DNA of 53,460 bases from assembly GCF_014230085.1 (NCBI RefSeq), contig NZ_JACHVB010000044.1, positions 1 to 53,460 of the forward strand, written 5' to 3'. A program made the translations under genes and the position numbers. A model generated the notes under the pieces. It was not told where the DNA came from and did not search any database. It saw nothing but the letters and a program-made list of their open reading frames with translations. This DNA is from Ruficoccus amylovorans (GTDB taxonomy: Bacteria; Verrucomicrobiota; Verrucomicrobiia; Opitutales; Cerasicoccaceae). Positions within the stretch are counted from its first letter, which is position 1; each line of letters begins with the position of its first letter. Below are positions 35,482 through 43,828 of this stretch, in pieces.

Positions 35482-35958
35482 TTAAGTGAGAAACTTGGAA
35501 ATGACGGGCAGGAGTTTGCTCGCCTTGTTTTGCCACTGGAGCAACGACTCCAGGCGTTTCCGGGCCAGCATGTTGTCGGCCGGGAGCCGGTCGCGGAGGG
35601 ATTCGAGGCGTTCCTTGCCGGTGCGCATGCGGGGCCGCATCTTGGCGTCGAGGAAATAGCCCAGCAGCCGCCGCATGGAGCGTTCCGGCGTGAACTGGTT
35701 GCCGCGCTGGCCGGGAATGGACTGGCGGTGGGCCGCCCCCATGTCCACCAGCAGTCGCAGGCCCTGTGAGGCGGACCCGGCGCTGATCTGGAGCTTTTGC
35801 CCGATCTCCTCCTGGGTTAGCGGGCCGTCCGCGCAAAAAAGCACGCCATAGATCTGAGCGACGGACTTGGGCACGCCGAAGGAGTCGAACAGCCCGACAA
35901 AGATGTTCAGCAGTTCGATCTCCCAGTCCTGAAGGGTAGCGGTCGCTTCTTTTTGCAT
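35482..35958 (-). CDS. GbsR/MarR-family transcriptional regulator
   Basis: 158 residues. The winged helix is at about 22-85: FDSFGVPKSVAQIYGVLFCADGPLTQEEIGQKLQISAGSASQGLRLLVDMGAAHR, a GbsR-type pattern. A C-terminal helical stretch (about 110-158) probably dimerises. As the first gene of the minus-strand polysaccharide run, 23 bp ahead of the UDP-glucuronate epimerase, it probably regulates the operon and itself. An AT-rich inverted repeat lies 19-38 bp upstream. Confidence 0.83.
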   Translation of the reverse strand: MQKEATATLQDWEIELLNIFVGLFDSFGVPKSVAQIYGVLFCADGPLTQEEIGQKLQISAGSASQGLRLLVDMGAAHRQSIPGQRGNQFTPERSMRRLLGYFLDAKMRPRMRTGKERLESLRDRLPADNMLARKRLESLLQWQNKASKLLPVISKFLT

Positions 35959-35976
35959 GTTTCTGATGTTTCTATA

Positions 35977-35996
35977 AATTCATTTTTTTATGAAAT
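35977..35996 (-). promoter_or_regulatory. AT-rich inverted repeat, possible operator of the GbsR-like gene
   Basis: AATTCAT and ATGAAAT arms around a run of six T, between the regulator start (35958) and the terminator of the upstream glycosyltransferase. The location suits autoregulation. Inference only. Confidence 0.35.
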
Positions 35997-36000
35997 AAAG

Positions 36001-36026
36001 AAAAAACGACGCTCCCGGTTGGGACG
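36001..36026 (-). terminator. Terminator of the WaaE-like gene
   Basis: On the minus strand CGTCCC-aacc-GGGAGCG forms a stem with one bulge, followed by tcgTTTTTTC. It ends about 30 bp past the stop of the GT2 gene and separates it from the regulator-led operon. Confidence 0.5.
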
Positions 36027-36056
36027 ACTGGCGACCAATGAAGGGTTCGGGATGGC

Positions 36057-36878
36057 TTATCCGTGTCGCAGTTGCCGCATCTCCAGTTGGATCAGGCGCT
36101 CGTACCAGGCGAGGCGGCGGCAGTATTCCCAGGCCTCGCGGCCTTCGAGGAAGCCGCCCCGCAGCACATAGGTATAAAAGAAGCGCAAAGACGGCCAGCC
36201 GGGCAGGCGGCTGACGAGGCGCTTGATGGCGGGATTACGCCGGGAGGCGTGGCGGGAGAAAATCTGCCTCAGCGGCACGTCGGAGCGGAGGCGGGCGGCG
36301 GCTTCCTGCTTGGCGTATTTGCGGTGGCGGCGTTCCCAGACTTCCCAGCCACCGCCGAAGGCGTAGTGCAGGTAGGGCTCTTTAATGTAGCCGATCTCGC
36401 CCTCCACCTGATCCTCCTTCTGGCCGTGCCCGAAGTCCGTGAAGCGCGCCCGCCCGCGTCGCAGGAGCCGGAATTGCCACTTGGGGAAGTTGTCCGAGCG
36501 CTTCAGCCAGCGTTCGCCCAGCATGAGCGCCCAGCACAGATAGTAACCGGCGAGCCCGTCCGGGGCGTGGGCGGTCTTGTCGGTCAGCTCGGCCAGCAGG
36601 GCAGGGGTGATGCGTTCGTCGGCGTCGAGAAAGAGCACCCAGCTGTGCTTGAGCGGGCAGTGGTCGAGCGCCCAGTTGCGCTGCTGGCCGAAGGACTGGA
36701 ACGGGTTGACGGAGACGGTGGCCCCGGCGGCGGTGGCCAGCTCCGCTGTGCGGTCGGTGCTGCCCGAGTCCACCACGTGAATGTCGTCGCACCAGGTGAG
36801 GGAGTCGAGGCAGCCGGGCAGGTCGCGCTCCTCGTTGAGCGTGAGGATGATGACCGAGATGTCGGGTGCGGGGGGCAT
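36057..36878 (-). CDS. Glycosyltransferase family 2, WaaE-like
   Basis: 273 residues. GT-A fold: DISVIILTLNEERDLPGCLDSL, the nucleotide-binding DSGSTDRTAEL, and the metal site LFLDADERITP. The body (FGQQRNWALDHCP, GYYLCWALMLGERWLK, RHRKYAKQEAAARL) matches the WaaE/KdtX group, which adds beta-glucose or a similar sugar to the LPS core. It is monocistronic on the minus strand, divergent from ugd, with a terminator behind it. It probably acts on core rather than repeat unit. Confidence 0.85.
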   Translation of the reverse strand: MPPAPDISVIILTLNEERDLPGCLDSLTWCDDIHVVDSGSTDRTAELATAAGATVSVNPFQSFGQQRNWALDHCPLKHSWVLFLDADERITPALLAELTDKTAHAPDGLAGYYLCWALMLGERWLKRSDNFPKWQFRLLRRGRARFTDFGHGQKEDQVEGEIGYIKEPYLHYAFGGGWEVWERRHRKYAKQEAAARLRSDVPLRQIFSRHASRRNPAIKRLVSRLPGWPSLRFFYTYVLRGGFLEGREAWEYCRRLAWYERLIQLEMRQLRHG

Positions 36879-37042
36879 CAGGCGGTTATCTCAAGTCCGC
36901 TCGTTCACGCTGGCAATCCCGAAACAGGAGTAGGGCCTTTCCCGGGCGGGTTGAGACGGGCCGGATTTAAAGGGTTGTCAATTTTGTCGATATGGGGTCC
37001 ATTGCGAGTTTTCCCTAATCCCGAAAGAAAAACCCTGCTGCT

Positions 37043-38410
37043 ATGAAGATTTGCTGTATCGGTGCCGGTTATGTGGGTGGACCCACCATGGCCATGATTG
37101 CCAAGCAGTGCCCGGACATCCCGGTCACCGTCGTTGACATCAACCAGGCGCGTATCGACGCCTGGAACTCGGACAAGCTGCCGGTCTTTGAGCCCGGCCT
37201 GGACGAGGTGGTGAAGGAAGCCCGGGGTCGCAACCTCTTCTTCAGCACCGAGGTGGATGAGGCGATCCGCGAGGCGGACATGATTTTTATGTCGGTCAAC
37301 ACCCCGACGAAGACCTACGGGGTGGGTGCGGGCCGTGCCGCCGATCTCAAGTACGTCGAGCTGTGCGCCCGGCGCATCGCCGAGGTGGCCGAGTCGGACA
37401 AGATCGTGGTGGAAAAGTCCACCCTGCCGGTCCGCACCGCCGAGTCGATTCGTCGCATTCTGGCTGGTTCGGGCAAGAACCTGAACTTCCAGGTCATCTC
37501 CAATCCGGAGTTTCTGGCCGAGGGGACGGCGGTCGAGGACTTGACCGCGCCGGACCGCGTGCTCATCGGGGGCGAGGAGTCCGCCGAGGGCGACAAGGCC
37601 GTGCAGGCCCTCGTCGATGTCTATGCCCACTGGGTGCCGCGCGAGCGGATTTTGACCACCAATGTCTGGTCGTCCGAGCTGTCCAAGCTCACCGCCAACG
37701 CCTTCCTCGCCCAGCGCATTTCCTCCATCAACGCCATTTCCGCCCTCTGCGAAGTCACCGGGGCGAACGTGGACGAGGTCGCCCACGCCATCGGGCGGGA
37801 TTCGCGCATCGGCCCAAAATTCCTGCGCAGTTCGGTCGGCTTCGGCGGCTCGTGTTTCCAAAAGGACATCCTCAACCTCGTGTACCTGTGCGAGCACTTC
37901 GGTCTGCCCGAAGTGGCCAAGTACTGGGAGCAGGTGGTGGCCATGAACGAGCACCAGAAGCGCCGCTTCGTGGACCGCATGGTGAGCACGCTCTTTAACA
38001 CCGTCTCGGGAAAGAAAATCGCCATCCTTGGCTTCGCCTTCAAAAAGGACACCAACGATACCCGCGAATCGCCCGCCATCAGCGTCTGCCGCGACTTGCT
38101 GGAGGAGCAGGCCAACCTTGCCGTTTACGATCCCAAGGTCGAGCCCGCCACCATCCGTCATGACCTCGCGCTGGCCGAGGGCGACGAGCGCGTGGACATT
38201 TGCACCGACCCCTATGTGGCCATCCGCGGCGCGCACGCCGTGGCCATTCTGACCGAATGGGACAGCTTCAAGGCCCTCGACTGGGAGCGCATTTATAGGG
38301 AAATGCTCAAGCCCGCCTTCGTCTTCGACGGTCGCAACATCCTGAACCTCTCGGATTTGCGCAAAATCGGCTTCGAGGCCTACGGCATCGGCAAAGGCGG
38401 CGAACGCTAG
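37043..38410 (+). CDS. ugd: UDP-glucose 6-dehydrogenase, animal-type
   Basis: It oxidises UDP-glucose to UDP-glucuronate with two NAD+. 455 residues. NAD motif [19 protein letters not shown], then [33 protein letters not shown] and the catalytic-Cys loop [23 protein letters not shown] (C271), and the UDP-binding region [16 protein letters not shown]. The MAMIAKQCP and GAGRAADL details are those of the animal UGDH branch rather than the shorter bacterial Ugd. It feeds the UDP-GlcA 4-epimerase in the minus-strand operon. Confidence 0.95.
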   Translation: MKICCIGAGYVGGPTMAMIAKQCPDIPVTVVDINQARIDAWNSDKLPVFEPGLDEVVKEARGRNLFFSTEVDEAIREADMIFMSVNTPTKTYGVGAGRAADLKYVELCARRIAEVAESDKIVVEKSTLPVRTAESIRRILAGSGKNLNFQVISNPEFLAEGTAVEDLTAPDRVLIGGEESAEGDKAVQALVDVYAHWVPRERILTTNVWSSELSKLTANAFLAQRISSINAISALCEVTGANVDEVAHAIGRDSRIGPKFLRSSVGFGGSCFQKDILNLVYLCEHFGLPEVAKYWEQVVAMNEHQKRRFVDRMVSTLFNTVSGKKIAILGFAFKKDTNDTRESPAISVCRDLLEEQANLAVYDPKVEPATIRHDLALAEGDERVDICTDPYVAIRGAHAVAILTEWDSFKALDWERIYREMLKPAFVFDGRNILNLSDLRKIGFEAYGIGKGGER

Positions 38411-38427
38411 CAAACGCTCGGCGTTTG
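38411..38427 (+). terminator. Hairpin directly after ugd
   Basis: CAAACGC-tcg-GCGTTTG is a perfect 7-bp stem starting at the base after the stop codon. There is no T tract, so it may protect the 3' end rather than terminate. Confidence 0.4.
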
Positions 38428-38835
38428 ATCCGATTGAGGGGGCTTGGCCCCCTACGGAGCCAGAAAGGCTCCTACCCCCCTCCCGGTGCGTTGCCGCGCC
38501 GGAGCCTGAGGGGCTGGGCTTCCAGCGCGGTGCGTGACCGCACGGGACATAGAGTGGCTGTGCCCTACCCGTCCAGAAAGGCCGCTACCCGCTCCTCCTT
38601 CCTTCCGGGAAAGTGCCAGCATGGATGAGCCGACACCCGTTCCCTACCGGGGCGGTCAGTACGCTTACGGGGCAGGAGCCTTTCTGGCTCCGATGGGGCA
38701 GCGCCCCATCACGGTGCGAAGCACCGAGGGTGCAGGGCACGCCCTGCTCTAAAAACTTGAACCCGTCCGTTCCTTGCCCATGCTGATGCCCTTACGCTGC
38801 CGGGCGGTTGTGGCCGGTCGGAGGCGGTATTCGCT
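38428..38835. repeat. REP-like hairpin array between ugd and hldA
   Basis: A gene-free stretch full of inverted repeats: AGGGGGC/GCCCCCT (38437-38453); CGGAGCCAGAAAGGCTCC at 38455-38472 with its inverted copy at 38676-38693 (with flanks about 23 of 24 bases match, 38455-38478 against 38670-38693); the dispersed repeat copy 3 at 38534-38550; GATGGGGC/GCCCCATC; CGGTGC/GCACCG; and AGGGC/GCCCT. It resembles a bacterial interspersed mosaic element. The hldA promoter should lie at its right end. Confidence 0.65.
38534..38550 (-). repeat. Dispersed 17-base repeat, copy 3
   Basis: The minus strand reads TGTCCCGTGCGGTCACG and continues CACC, forming GTGCG/CGCAC. See copies at 1077 and 16638. Confidence 0.7.
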
Positions 38836-39813
38836 ATGACCAGCCAGGAGCTTTTAGATCATTTCAAGGAAACCCCGGTGCTCGTGGTGGGCGACCTCAT
38901 GCTCGACCACTACCTGTGGGGCGACGCCACGCGGATCTCGCCCGAGGCCCCGGTGCCCGTTGTGGCGCAGGTGCGCGACACCTATACGGCGGGCGGGGCG
39001 GCCAATGTCGCCATGAACCTGGCCGCGCTCGGCGCGCCGGTGGAGCTTTTCGGCTGGACGGGCCGGGACCGGGCCGGGGACATCCTGCTCGATGTGCTGG
39101 AGCGCAACGGGATTGTTTACTCGTCGCAGTGGCGCTCGGAGCGCATCCCGACGATTGAGAAGACCCGCGTCATGGTCCGCCAGCAGCAGCTTTGCCGGAT
39201 CGACCGGGAGGACCACCGCGACGCCTACGCCTTCGACAGCGACGCCTGTTTAAAGGTGCTGGAAAAGAAAATCGCCGCCGCCAAGGCCGTTATCGTTTCG
39301 GACTACGCCAAGGGCGTGGTCACGGAAAAACTCCTTTCGCGCCTGCTGGAGTTCCGCGAGGCCGGGGGCTGCCTGATCGCGGTCGATCCCAAGCCCAAGC
39401 GCAAGCTCAACGTCAAAGGCATGGACCTGATCACCCCCAACCGGGACGAGTCCCTGCAAATGGCCGGGATCAGCATCGACCCGCACGACCCCTTTCCCGA
39501 GACCGAAGTCACCCAGGGTATCTGGGAGCACTACGCCCCGCGCCACCTGGTGGTCACGCTGGGGGCGGACGGCATGCTCGTCTGCGACGAGGGCAAGGTC
39601 GCCCACCGCATCCCGACCGTGGCCCGCGAGGTCTTCGACGTGTCGGGCGCGGGCGATACCGTGATCGCCACTCTCACCCTCGCGCTGGCGGCGGGTGCCG
39701 CCATCGAGGAGGCCGCTCATCTGGCCAACCGCGCGGCGGGCATCGCCATCGGCAAGCTCGGCACCGCTACCGTCACCCCCAAGGAAATTCTCGACTATGA
39801 AATTCAGCATTGA
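38836..39813 (+). CDS. hldA: D-glycero-beta-D-manno-heptose 7-phosphate kinase (single-domain)
   Basis: It phosphorylates D,D-heptose 7-phosphate at C1 for ADP-heptose synthesis. 325 residues, PfkB/ribokinase fold. The signature VLVVGDLMLDHYLWGDATRISPEAPVPVV, GGAANVAMNLAALG, and the catalytic DVSGAGDTVIATLTLAL near the C-terminus are complete. The cytidylyltransferase half of HldE is absent, so this is the HldA type and needs a separate HldC not in the window. GGAGG lies 11 bp ahead of the ATG. It overlaps gmhA by 17 bp. Confidence 0.9.
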   Translation: MTSQELLDHFKETPVLVVGDLMLDHYLWGDATRISPEAPVPVVAQVRDTYTAGGAANVAMNLAALGAPVELFGWTGRDRAGDILLDVLERNGIVYSSQWRSERIPTIEKTRVMVRQQQLCRIDREDHRDAYAFDSDACLKVLEKKIAAAKAVIVSDYAKGVVTEKLLSRLLEFREAGGCLIAVDPKPKRKLNVKGMDLITPNRDESLQMAGISIDPHDPFPETEVTQGIWEHYAPRHLVVTLGADGMLVCDEGKVAHRIPTVAREVFDVSGAGDTVIATLTLALAAGAAIEEAAHLANRAAGIAIGKLGTATVTPKEILDYEIQH

Positions 39814-40363
39814 AGCGGCCCGCAACGAACTGGCCGAAGTCCTTTCCGCCTTCACGGGGCAACTGCCCGCCGTCGAGCGTAGCGGACGCGCCATCATCGA
39901 GTGCCTCCATCAGGGGGGCAAGATACTCTCCGCCGGTAACGGCGGCAGCGCGGCGGACGCGCTGCACCTGGCCGAGGAGTTCACGGGCCGCTACAAGGGC
40001 GACCGGCCTTCGCTGGCCGGGCTGTGCCTGAGCGTGGACGCCACCGTCCTGACCTGCATCGCCAACGACTACGGTTTCGACGCGGTGTTTTCACGTCAGA
40101 TCGAGGGGCTGGGGCGTCCGGGGGATGTGTTTGTCGGCTTCACCACGAGCGGCAACTCCTCCAACCTGCTGGCCGCCTTCGAGGTCTGCCGTGAGCGCGG
40201 AGTGACGAGCATCCTCGTCTCCGGCGGCGACGGCGGGAAGGCCCACGGCCTGACCGACTACGAGATCCTTGTGCCCTCGCGCACGACGGCCCGCATTCAG
40301 GAGATCCACACTTTTATCCTCCACCAGTGGCTCGAAATGGTCGAGCAGGAGGAGTGGCACTGA
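39797..40363 (+). CDS. gmhA: Sedoheptulose 7-phosphate isomerase
   Basis: It isomerises sedoheptulose 7-phosphate to D-glycero-D-manno-heptose 7-phosphate, the first step to LPS heptose. 188 residues from ATG 39797 (MKFSIEAARNELAEVL), overlapping the hldA end. The SIS domain has ILSAGNGGSAADALHLAEEFTGRY and VFVGFTTSGNSSNLLAAFEV, and the conserved end IHTFILHQWLEMVE supplies the metal-binding His. Its product is the substrate of HldA. Confidence 0.94.
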   Translation: MKFSIEAARNELAEVLSAFTGQLPAVERSGRAIIECLHQGGKILSAGNGGSAADALHLAEEFTGRYKGDRPSLAGLCLSVDATVLTCIANDYGFDAVFSRQIEGLGRPGDVFVGFTTSGNSSNLLAAFEVCRERGVTSILVSGGDGGKAHGLTDYEILVPSRTTARIQEIHTFILHQWLEMVEQEEWH

Positions 40364-40429
40364 TCGGCACACGGCAGTGACTGAACTTGGCGCGACCACT
40401 TTGGCCCTCAACAACGTATTTACATCTCT

Positions 40430-42001
40430 ATGGGTTCTTCCAGAAGCACGGCTCACGACCCGGTAGCAGCTTTCCGGCAGCGCTCCGAGCGTTCCCGCTC
40501 GCGTGAGCCGATCCCGGGACGCGAATGGCGCACGATCATCGGACTGGCGTTGCTGGTCATGCTTGGGCCGTGGATGCTGGGAAGCATGCGGATGTGGCCG
40601 CAGGTGATCCTGTTCGGGATCAGTGTTTTGACTTTTGCGCAATTGTTCATTCCGGCTCACCGCCGGGATGAGGTGCCGAAGCAGTATCTGAGGCGCTTGC
40701 TGCGTTTTCCGGTTTTCTGGGCCGGTCTGTTACTGCTGGTATTCATCCTGATCCAGGCGTTCAACCCCTCCATGCGCGTCGGGCACAAGGACATTGAAGG
40801 CTGGACGCACTTTAGCTCGGCCTGGTGGCTGGCTCCGGTCAAGCACATCGACTGGTTGCCGACGAGCGTCGATGCGCCTTTCTCGGTTGGCAATGCTTGG
40901 CGCTCGCTGATGAACTGGGCGACGCCGCTGTTGGGGATGTGTACGGCTTGGGTCGGGTTGAGTCGTCGTCGGTCAGTCATTGTTCTATTTTGGTTGATTT
41001 GCCTGAATGGTGTGGTTTTGGGTGGCGTGGGGTTGGCTCAACAGTTGACGGGTGCGGATATGATTTTGTGGAGTTATAGTAGTTCTAATGGTGAGTTCTT
41101 CGGCACTTATCCGTATAGAAATCATGCCGGTGCATATTTTTATCCGATTCTTGCATTGTCGTCAGGGATGTATTTTTACTACATGCGACGTGCGCACAGG
41201 CGGATGCAGAAGTCTCATCCCGGCATTGTGTTTCTTGTGATTGGTGTGTCCCTCGCACTAACTCTGGCGGCGTGCCTTTCCCGTGGCGGGATCCTGATGG
41301 GGGCGGTTGTTTTGTTGGCTTTTGTTCTGCTCTACTTCGTGAGCATAATAATGCACAAAAGTTTTCGGACCTTGATTGGCGGTATCGTTGTTTTGCTGGT
41401 ATTACTGGTTGGTACGTCTTACGTGCTTGTCGGGATTGTGGGTGTCGAAGGGATCGAGGCCCGCTTTAGGAGCACAATAAAGGAAAAAGATGGCAATCTA
41501 GAGTTAGACCGTTCGTCTCAAATGCGTCTTCTGATGTCCAGGGCTACTTCGGAGATGTTTCTGGACCGGTCAGCATATGGATGGGGAGCTGGCTCTTACC
41601 GCTGGATTTTTCGCAACTACCAAATGAAGCCAGAATATGACGCTTTATGGCGTGTGCATTACAAGAGAAAGGGGCAATGGAGGTTTTACCGCCTTGGCAT
41701 CCAGTACGCTCACTGTGACATCCTGCAATTCGCGTCTGAAACGGGGGCCGTGGGGGTGGGCCTGATAACGGCACTGGGGTTATCCTGGCTGGGGCTTATC
41801 CTGTATTACATTCGTGCGGTTTCCTTCGAGCATGTGATGATTCTCTTGGGCTGCCTGCTGGCGCTGGTGCATGCGTCCTTTGAGTTTAACCTCAGTAACC
41901 CTTCTGTCCTCGTGCTGGTCAGCCTGCTGGTGGCCCTGACTGTAACCTGGCTGCGGCTCAATCCCCGCTTCGCCAATAAAGGTGAAACCGACTCTTTATG
42001 A
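40430..42001 (+). CDS. O-antigen ligase family membrane protein
   Basis: 523 residues. A basic cytosolic head (1-35) is followed by about ten hydrophobic segments, starting [16 protein letters not shown]. The ligase-type signature lies in the C-terminal half, with [38 protein letters not shown] and a His in [17 protein letters not shown]. It is a second Wzy/WaaL-like protein in the window. Here it sits inside an LPS-core operon (ATGA overlap with kdsA), so ligation of O-glycan to core-lipid A is the better guess. Confidence 0.8.
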   Translation: MGSSRSTAHDPVAAFRQRSERSRSREPIPGREWRTIIGLALLVMLGPWMLGSMRMWPQVILFGISVLTFAQLFIPAHRRDEVPKQYLRRLLRFPVFWAGLLLLVFILIQAFNPSMRVGHKDIEGWTHFSSAWWLAPVKHIDWLPTSVDAPFSVGNAWRSLMNWATPLLGMCTAWVGLSRRRSVIVLFWLICLNGVVLGGVGLAQQLTGADMILWSYSSSNGEFFGTYPYRNHAGAYFYPILALSSGMYFYYMRRAHRRMQKSHPGIVFLVIGVSLALTLAACLSRGGILMGAVVLLAFVLLYFVSIIMHKSFRTLIGGIVVLLVLLVGTSYVLVGIVGVEGIEARFRSTIKEKDGNLELDRSSQMRLLMSRATSEMFLDRSAYGWGAGSYRWIFRNYQMKPEYDALWRVHYKRKGQWRFYRLGIQYAHCDILQFASETGAVGVGLITALGLSWLGLILYYIRAVSFEHVMILLGCLLALVHASFEFNLSNPSVLVLVSLLVALTVTWLRLNPRFANKGETDSL

Positions 42002-42801
42002 AACTTTACGATCCCAACCGCCTGCTCCTGATCGCCGGTCCCTGCTCGCTGGAAACCGAGGACGTGACCTTCTCTGTGGCTGACAAGCTGGCCGAACTGG
42101 CCGCCGCGCACCCGGAGTTGAACGTCGTCTTCAAGGGCTCCTTCGACAAGGCCAACCGCACCTCGCTCGGCAGTGAGCGCGGTCCCGGCATGGAGGAGGG
42201 CCTGGCCCGTCTCCGGCAGGTGAAGGAAAAGACCGGCCTGCCGGTGACGACGGACTTCCACCTGCCCGAGCAGGCCGCGCCCGTAGGCGAGGTCTGCGAC
42301 GTGCTTCAGGTGCCCGCCTTCCTCTGCCGCCAGACTGACCTGCTGGTGGCCGCCGCCCAAACCGGGCGCGTGGTCAACGTGAAAAAGGGCCAGTTCCTCT
42401 CGCCCGCCGAGATGCGCTTCGTAGTGGACAAGCTGGAGGGGGCCAAGGCCGCCGAGATCTGGCAGACCGAGCGCGGCTCGACCTTCGGGTACCAGAACCT
42501 CGTGGTCGATATGCGCTCCTTCTCGATCATGAAAGGCTACGGGCACCCGACCGTTTTCGACGCCACCCACAGCGTGCAGCTTCCCGGCGCGGGTGGGGGC
42601 AAGACCACCGGCCAGCGCGAGTTCGTGCCCGCCTTGGCCCGCGCGGCGCTCGGCGCGGGGGCCGACGGCCTGTTTTTTGAAACCCACCCGGACCCGTCCA
42701 AGGCCATTTCTGACGGCCCGAACCAGATTCCGCTGGAGCAGTTCGCCGCGCTGGTCGAGTCCTGCCTGCGCGTCTGGTCCGCCGTCCGCATCCAAGCCTG
42801 A
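41998..42801 (+). CDS. kdsA: 3-Deoxy-8-phosphooctulonate synthase
   Basis: It condenses arabinose 5-phosphate and PEP into Kdo 8-phosphate. 267 residues. Key motifs: [51 protein letters not shown], and the metal-binding His in [11 protein letters not shown]. It is coupled on both sides: a 4-bp overlap with the ligase gene and a 1-bp overlap with kdsD. Together with kdsD and kdsB it covers Kdo synthesis except the phosphatase KdsC, which is not seen here. Confidence 0.96.
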   Translation: MKLYDPNRLLLIAGPCSLETEDVTFSVADKLAELAAAHPELNVVFKGSFDKANRTSLGSERGPGMEEGLARLRQVKEKTGLPVTTDFHLPEQAAPVGEVCDVLQVPAFLCRQTDLLVAAAQTGRVVNVKKGQFLSPAEMRFVVDKLEGAKAAEIWQTERGSTFGYQNLVVDMRSFSIMKGYGHPTVFDATHSVQLPGAGGGKTTGQREFVPALARAALGAGADGLFFETHPDPSKAISDGPNQIPLEQFAALVESCLRVWSAVRIQA

Positions 42802-43763
42802 TGAATACCGAAAAACGCACCCATTTCTCCTCCGCGCTCGATGTGTTCGAGCGCGGCAGGACTGCGCTGGATGAGACCCTGGAGCGCATGCGGCCCAACT
42901 TCGACGCCTTCGTCGAGGCGCTGCTAGCGGTTGAGGGGAAGATCGTGCTGACCGGCATCGGCAAGTCCGGCATCATCGCGCACAAGCTCGCGGCCACCTT
43001 TGCCAGTACGGGCACGCCCGCCGTCTATATCAACGCTGCGGAGGCCCTTCACGGCGACCTCGGCGTGGTGGGAAAGGGGGACGTGGTCCTGATGGTTTCC
43101 AACAGCGCCGAGACGGTCGAGATGATCAAGATGCTGCCTTCGATCAAGCACATCGGGGCCAAGGCGCTGGGGATTTTTGGCAAAACCAACACCCCGCTGG
43201 CCGCCCGTTGCGACCTGGTGCTCGACGCCTCCATCGAGCGCGAAGCCTGCCCGCTCAACCTCGCCCCGATGACCAGCGCGATGATCGCCCTCGTCATCGG
43301 CGACGCCCTGGCCGTGGCCATGATGAACGCCCGGCATTTCCGTCCGGAGCAGTTCGCGCTTTTCCACCCCGGCGGGACGCTGGGCCGCCGCCTGCTGCTG
43401 ACGGCGGCGGACGTCATGCTGACCGGCGACCAGATGCCCGTGGTCCCGGCGCAGGCCAGTTTCGAGCAATTGATCGGCGAAATGAGTCGCCCGAACCTCG
43501 GGGCCGTGCTCGTGGTGGACGGGGAAAACCGCCTGTTGGGGATCATCACCGACGGGGATATCCGCCGCGCCATGCTGCCCGGCGGGGGCGGCCCCTGCGA
43601 GGCCAGCAAGCTCATGACCGCCCACCCGAAATCCGTCCACCCCGAGACTCTGGCCGGAGAGATCATGGACCTGATGGAACAGTACCAGATTTACGTGGTC
43701 CCGGTGGTGGATGCCAAAGGTTGCCTCGCGGGCATCCTGCGCATGCACGACATTCTCGGCTGA
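42801..43763 (+). CDS. kdsD: Arabinose 5-phosphate isomerase
   Basis: It makes arabinose 5-phosphate from ribulose 5-phosphate for KdsA. 320 residues. SIS domain (about 30-180): VLTGIGKSGIIAHKLAATFASTGTPAVY, AEALHGDLGVV and VSNSAETVEMIKML. Two CBS domains follow (about 205-320; GIITDGDIRRAML and YVVPVVDAKGCLAGILRMHDILG). Its ATG shares its A with the kdsA TGA stop. Last gene of the hldA-gmhA-ligase-kdsA-kdsD operon. Confidence 0.95.
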   Translation: MNTEKRTHFSSALDVFERGRTALDETLERMRPNFDAFVEALLAVEGKIVLTGIGKSGIIAHKLAATFASTGTPAVYINAAEALHGDLGVVGKGDVVLMVSNSAETVEMIKMLPSIKHIGAKALGIFGKTNTPLAARCDLVLDASIEREACPLNLAPMTSAMIALVIGDALAVAMMNARHFRPEQFALFHPGGTLGRRLLLTAADVMLTGDQMPVVPAQASFEQLIGEMSRPNLGAVLVVDGENRLLGIITDGDIRRAMLPGGGGPCEASKLMTAHPKSVHPETLAGEIMDLMEQYQIYVVPVVDAKGCLAGILRMHDILG

Positions 43764-43828
43764 TCGTTGGCGGGCGGCGTCCGTTGCCTTGAGCCAATTT
43801 TCTAACCCCCCTCTCAAAAACGAACGCT

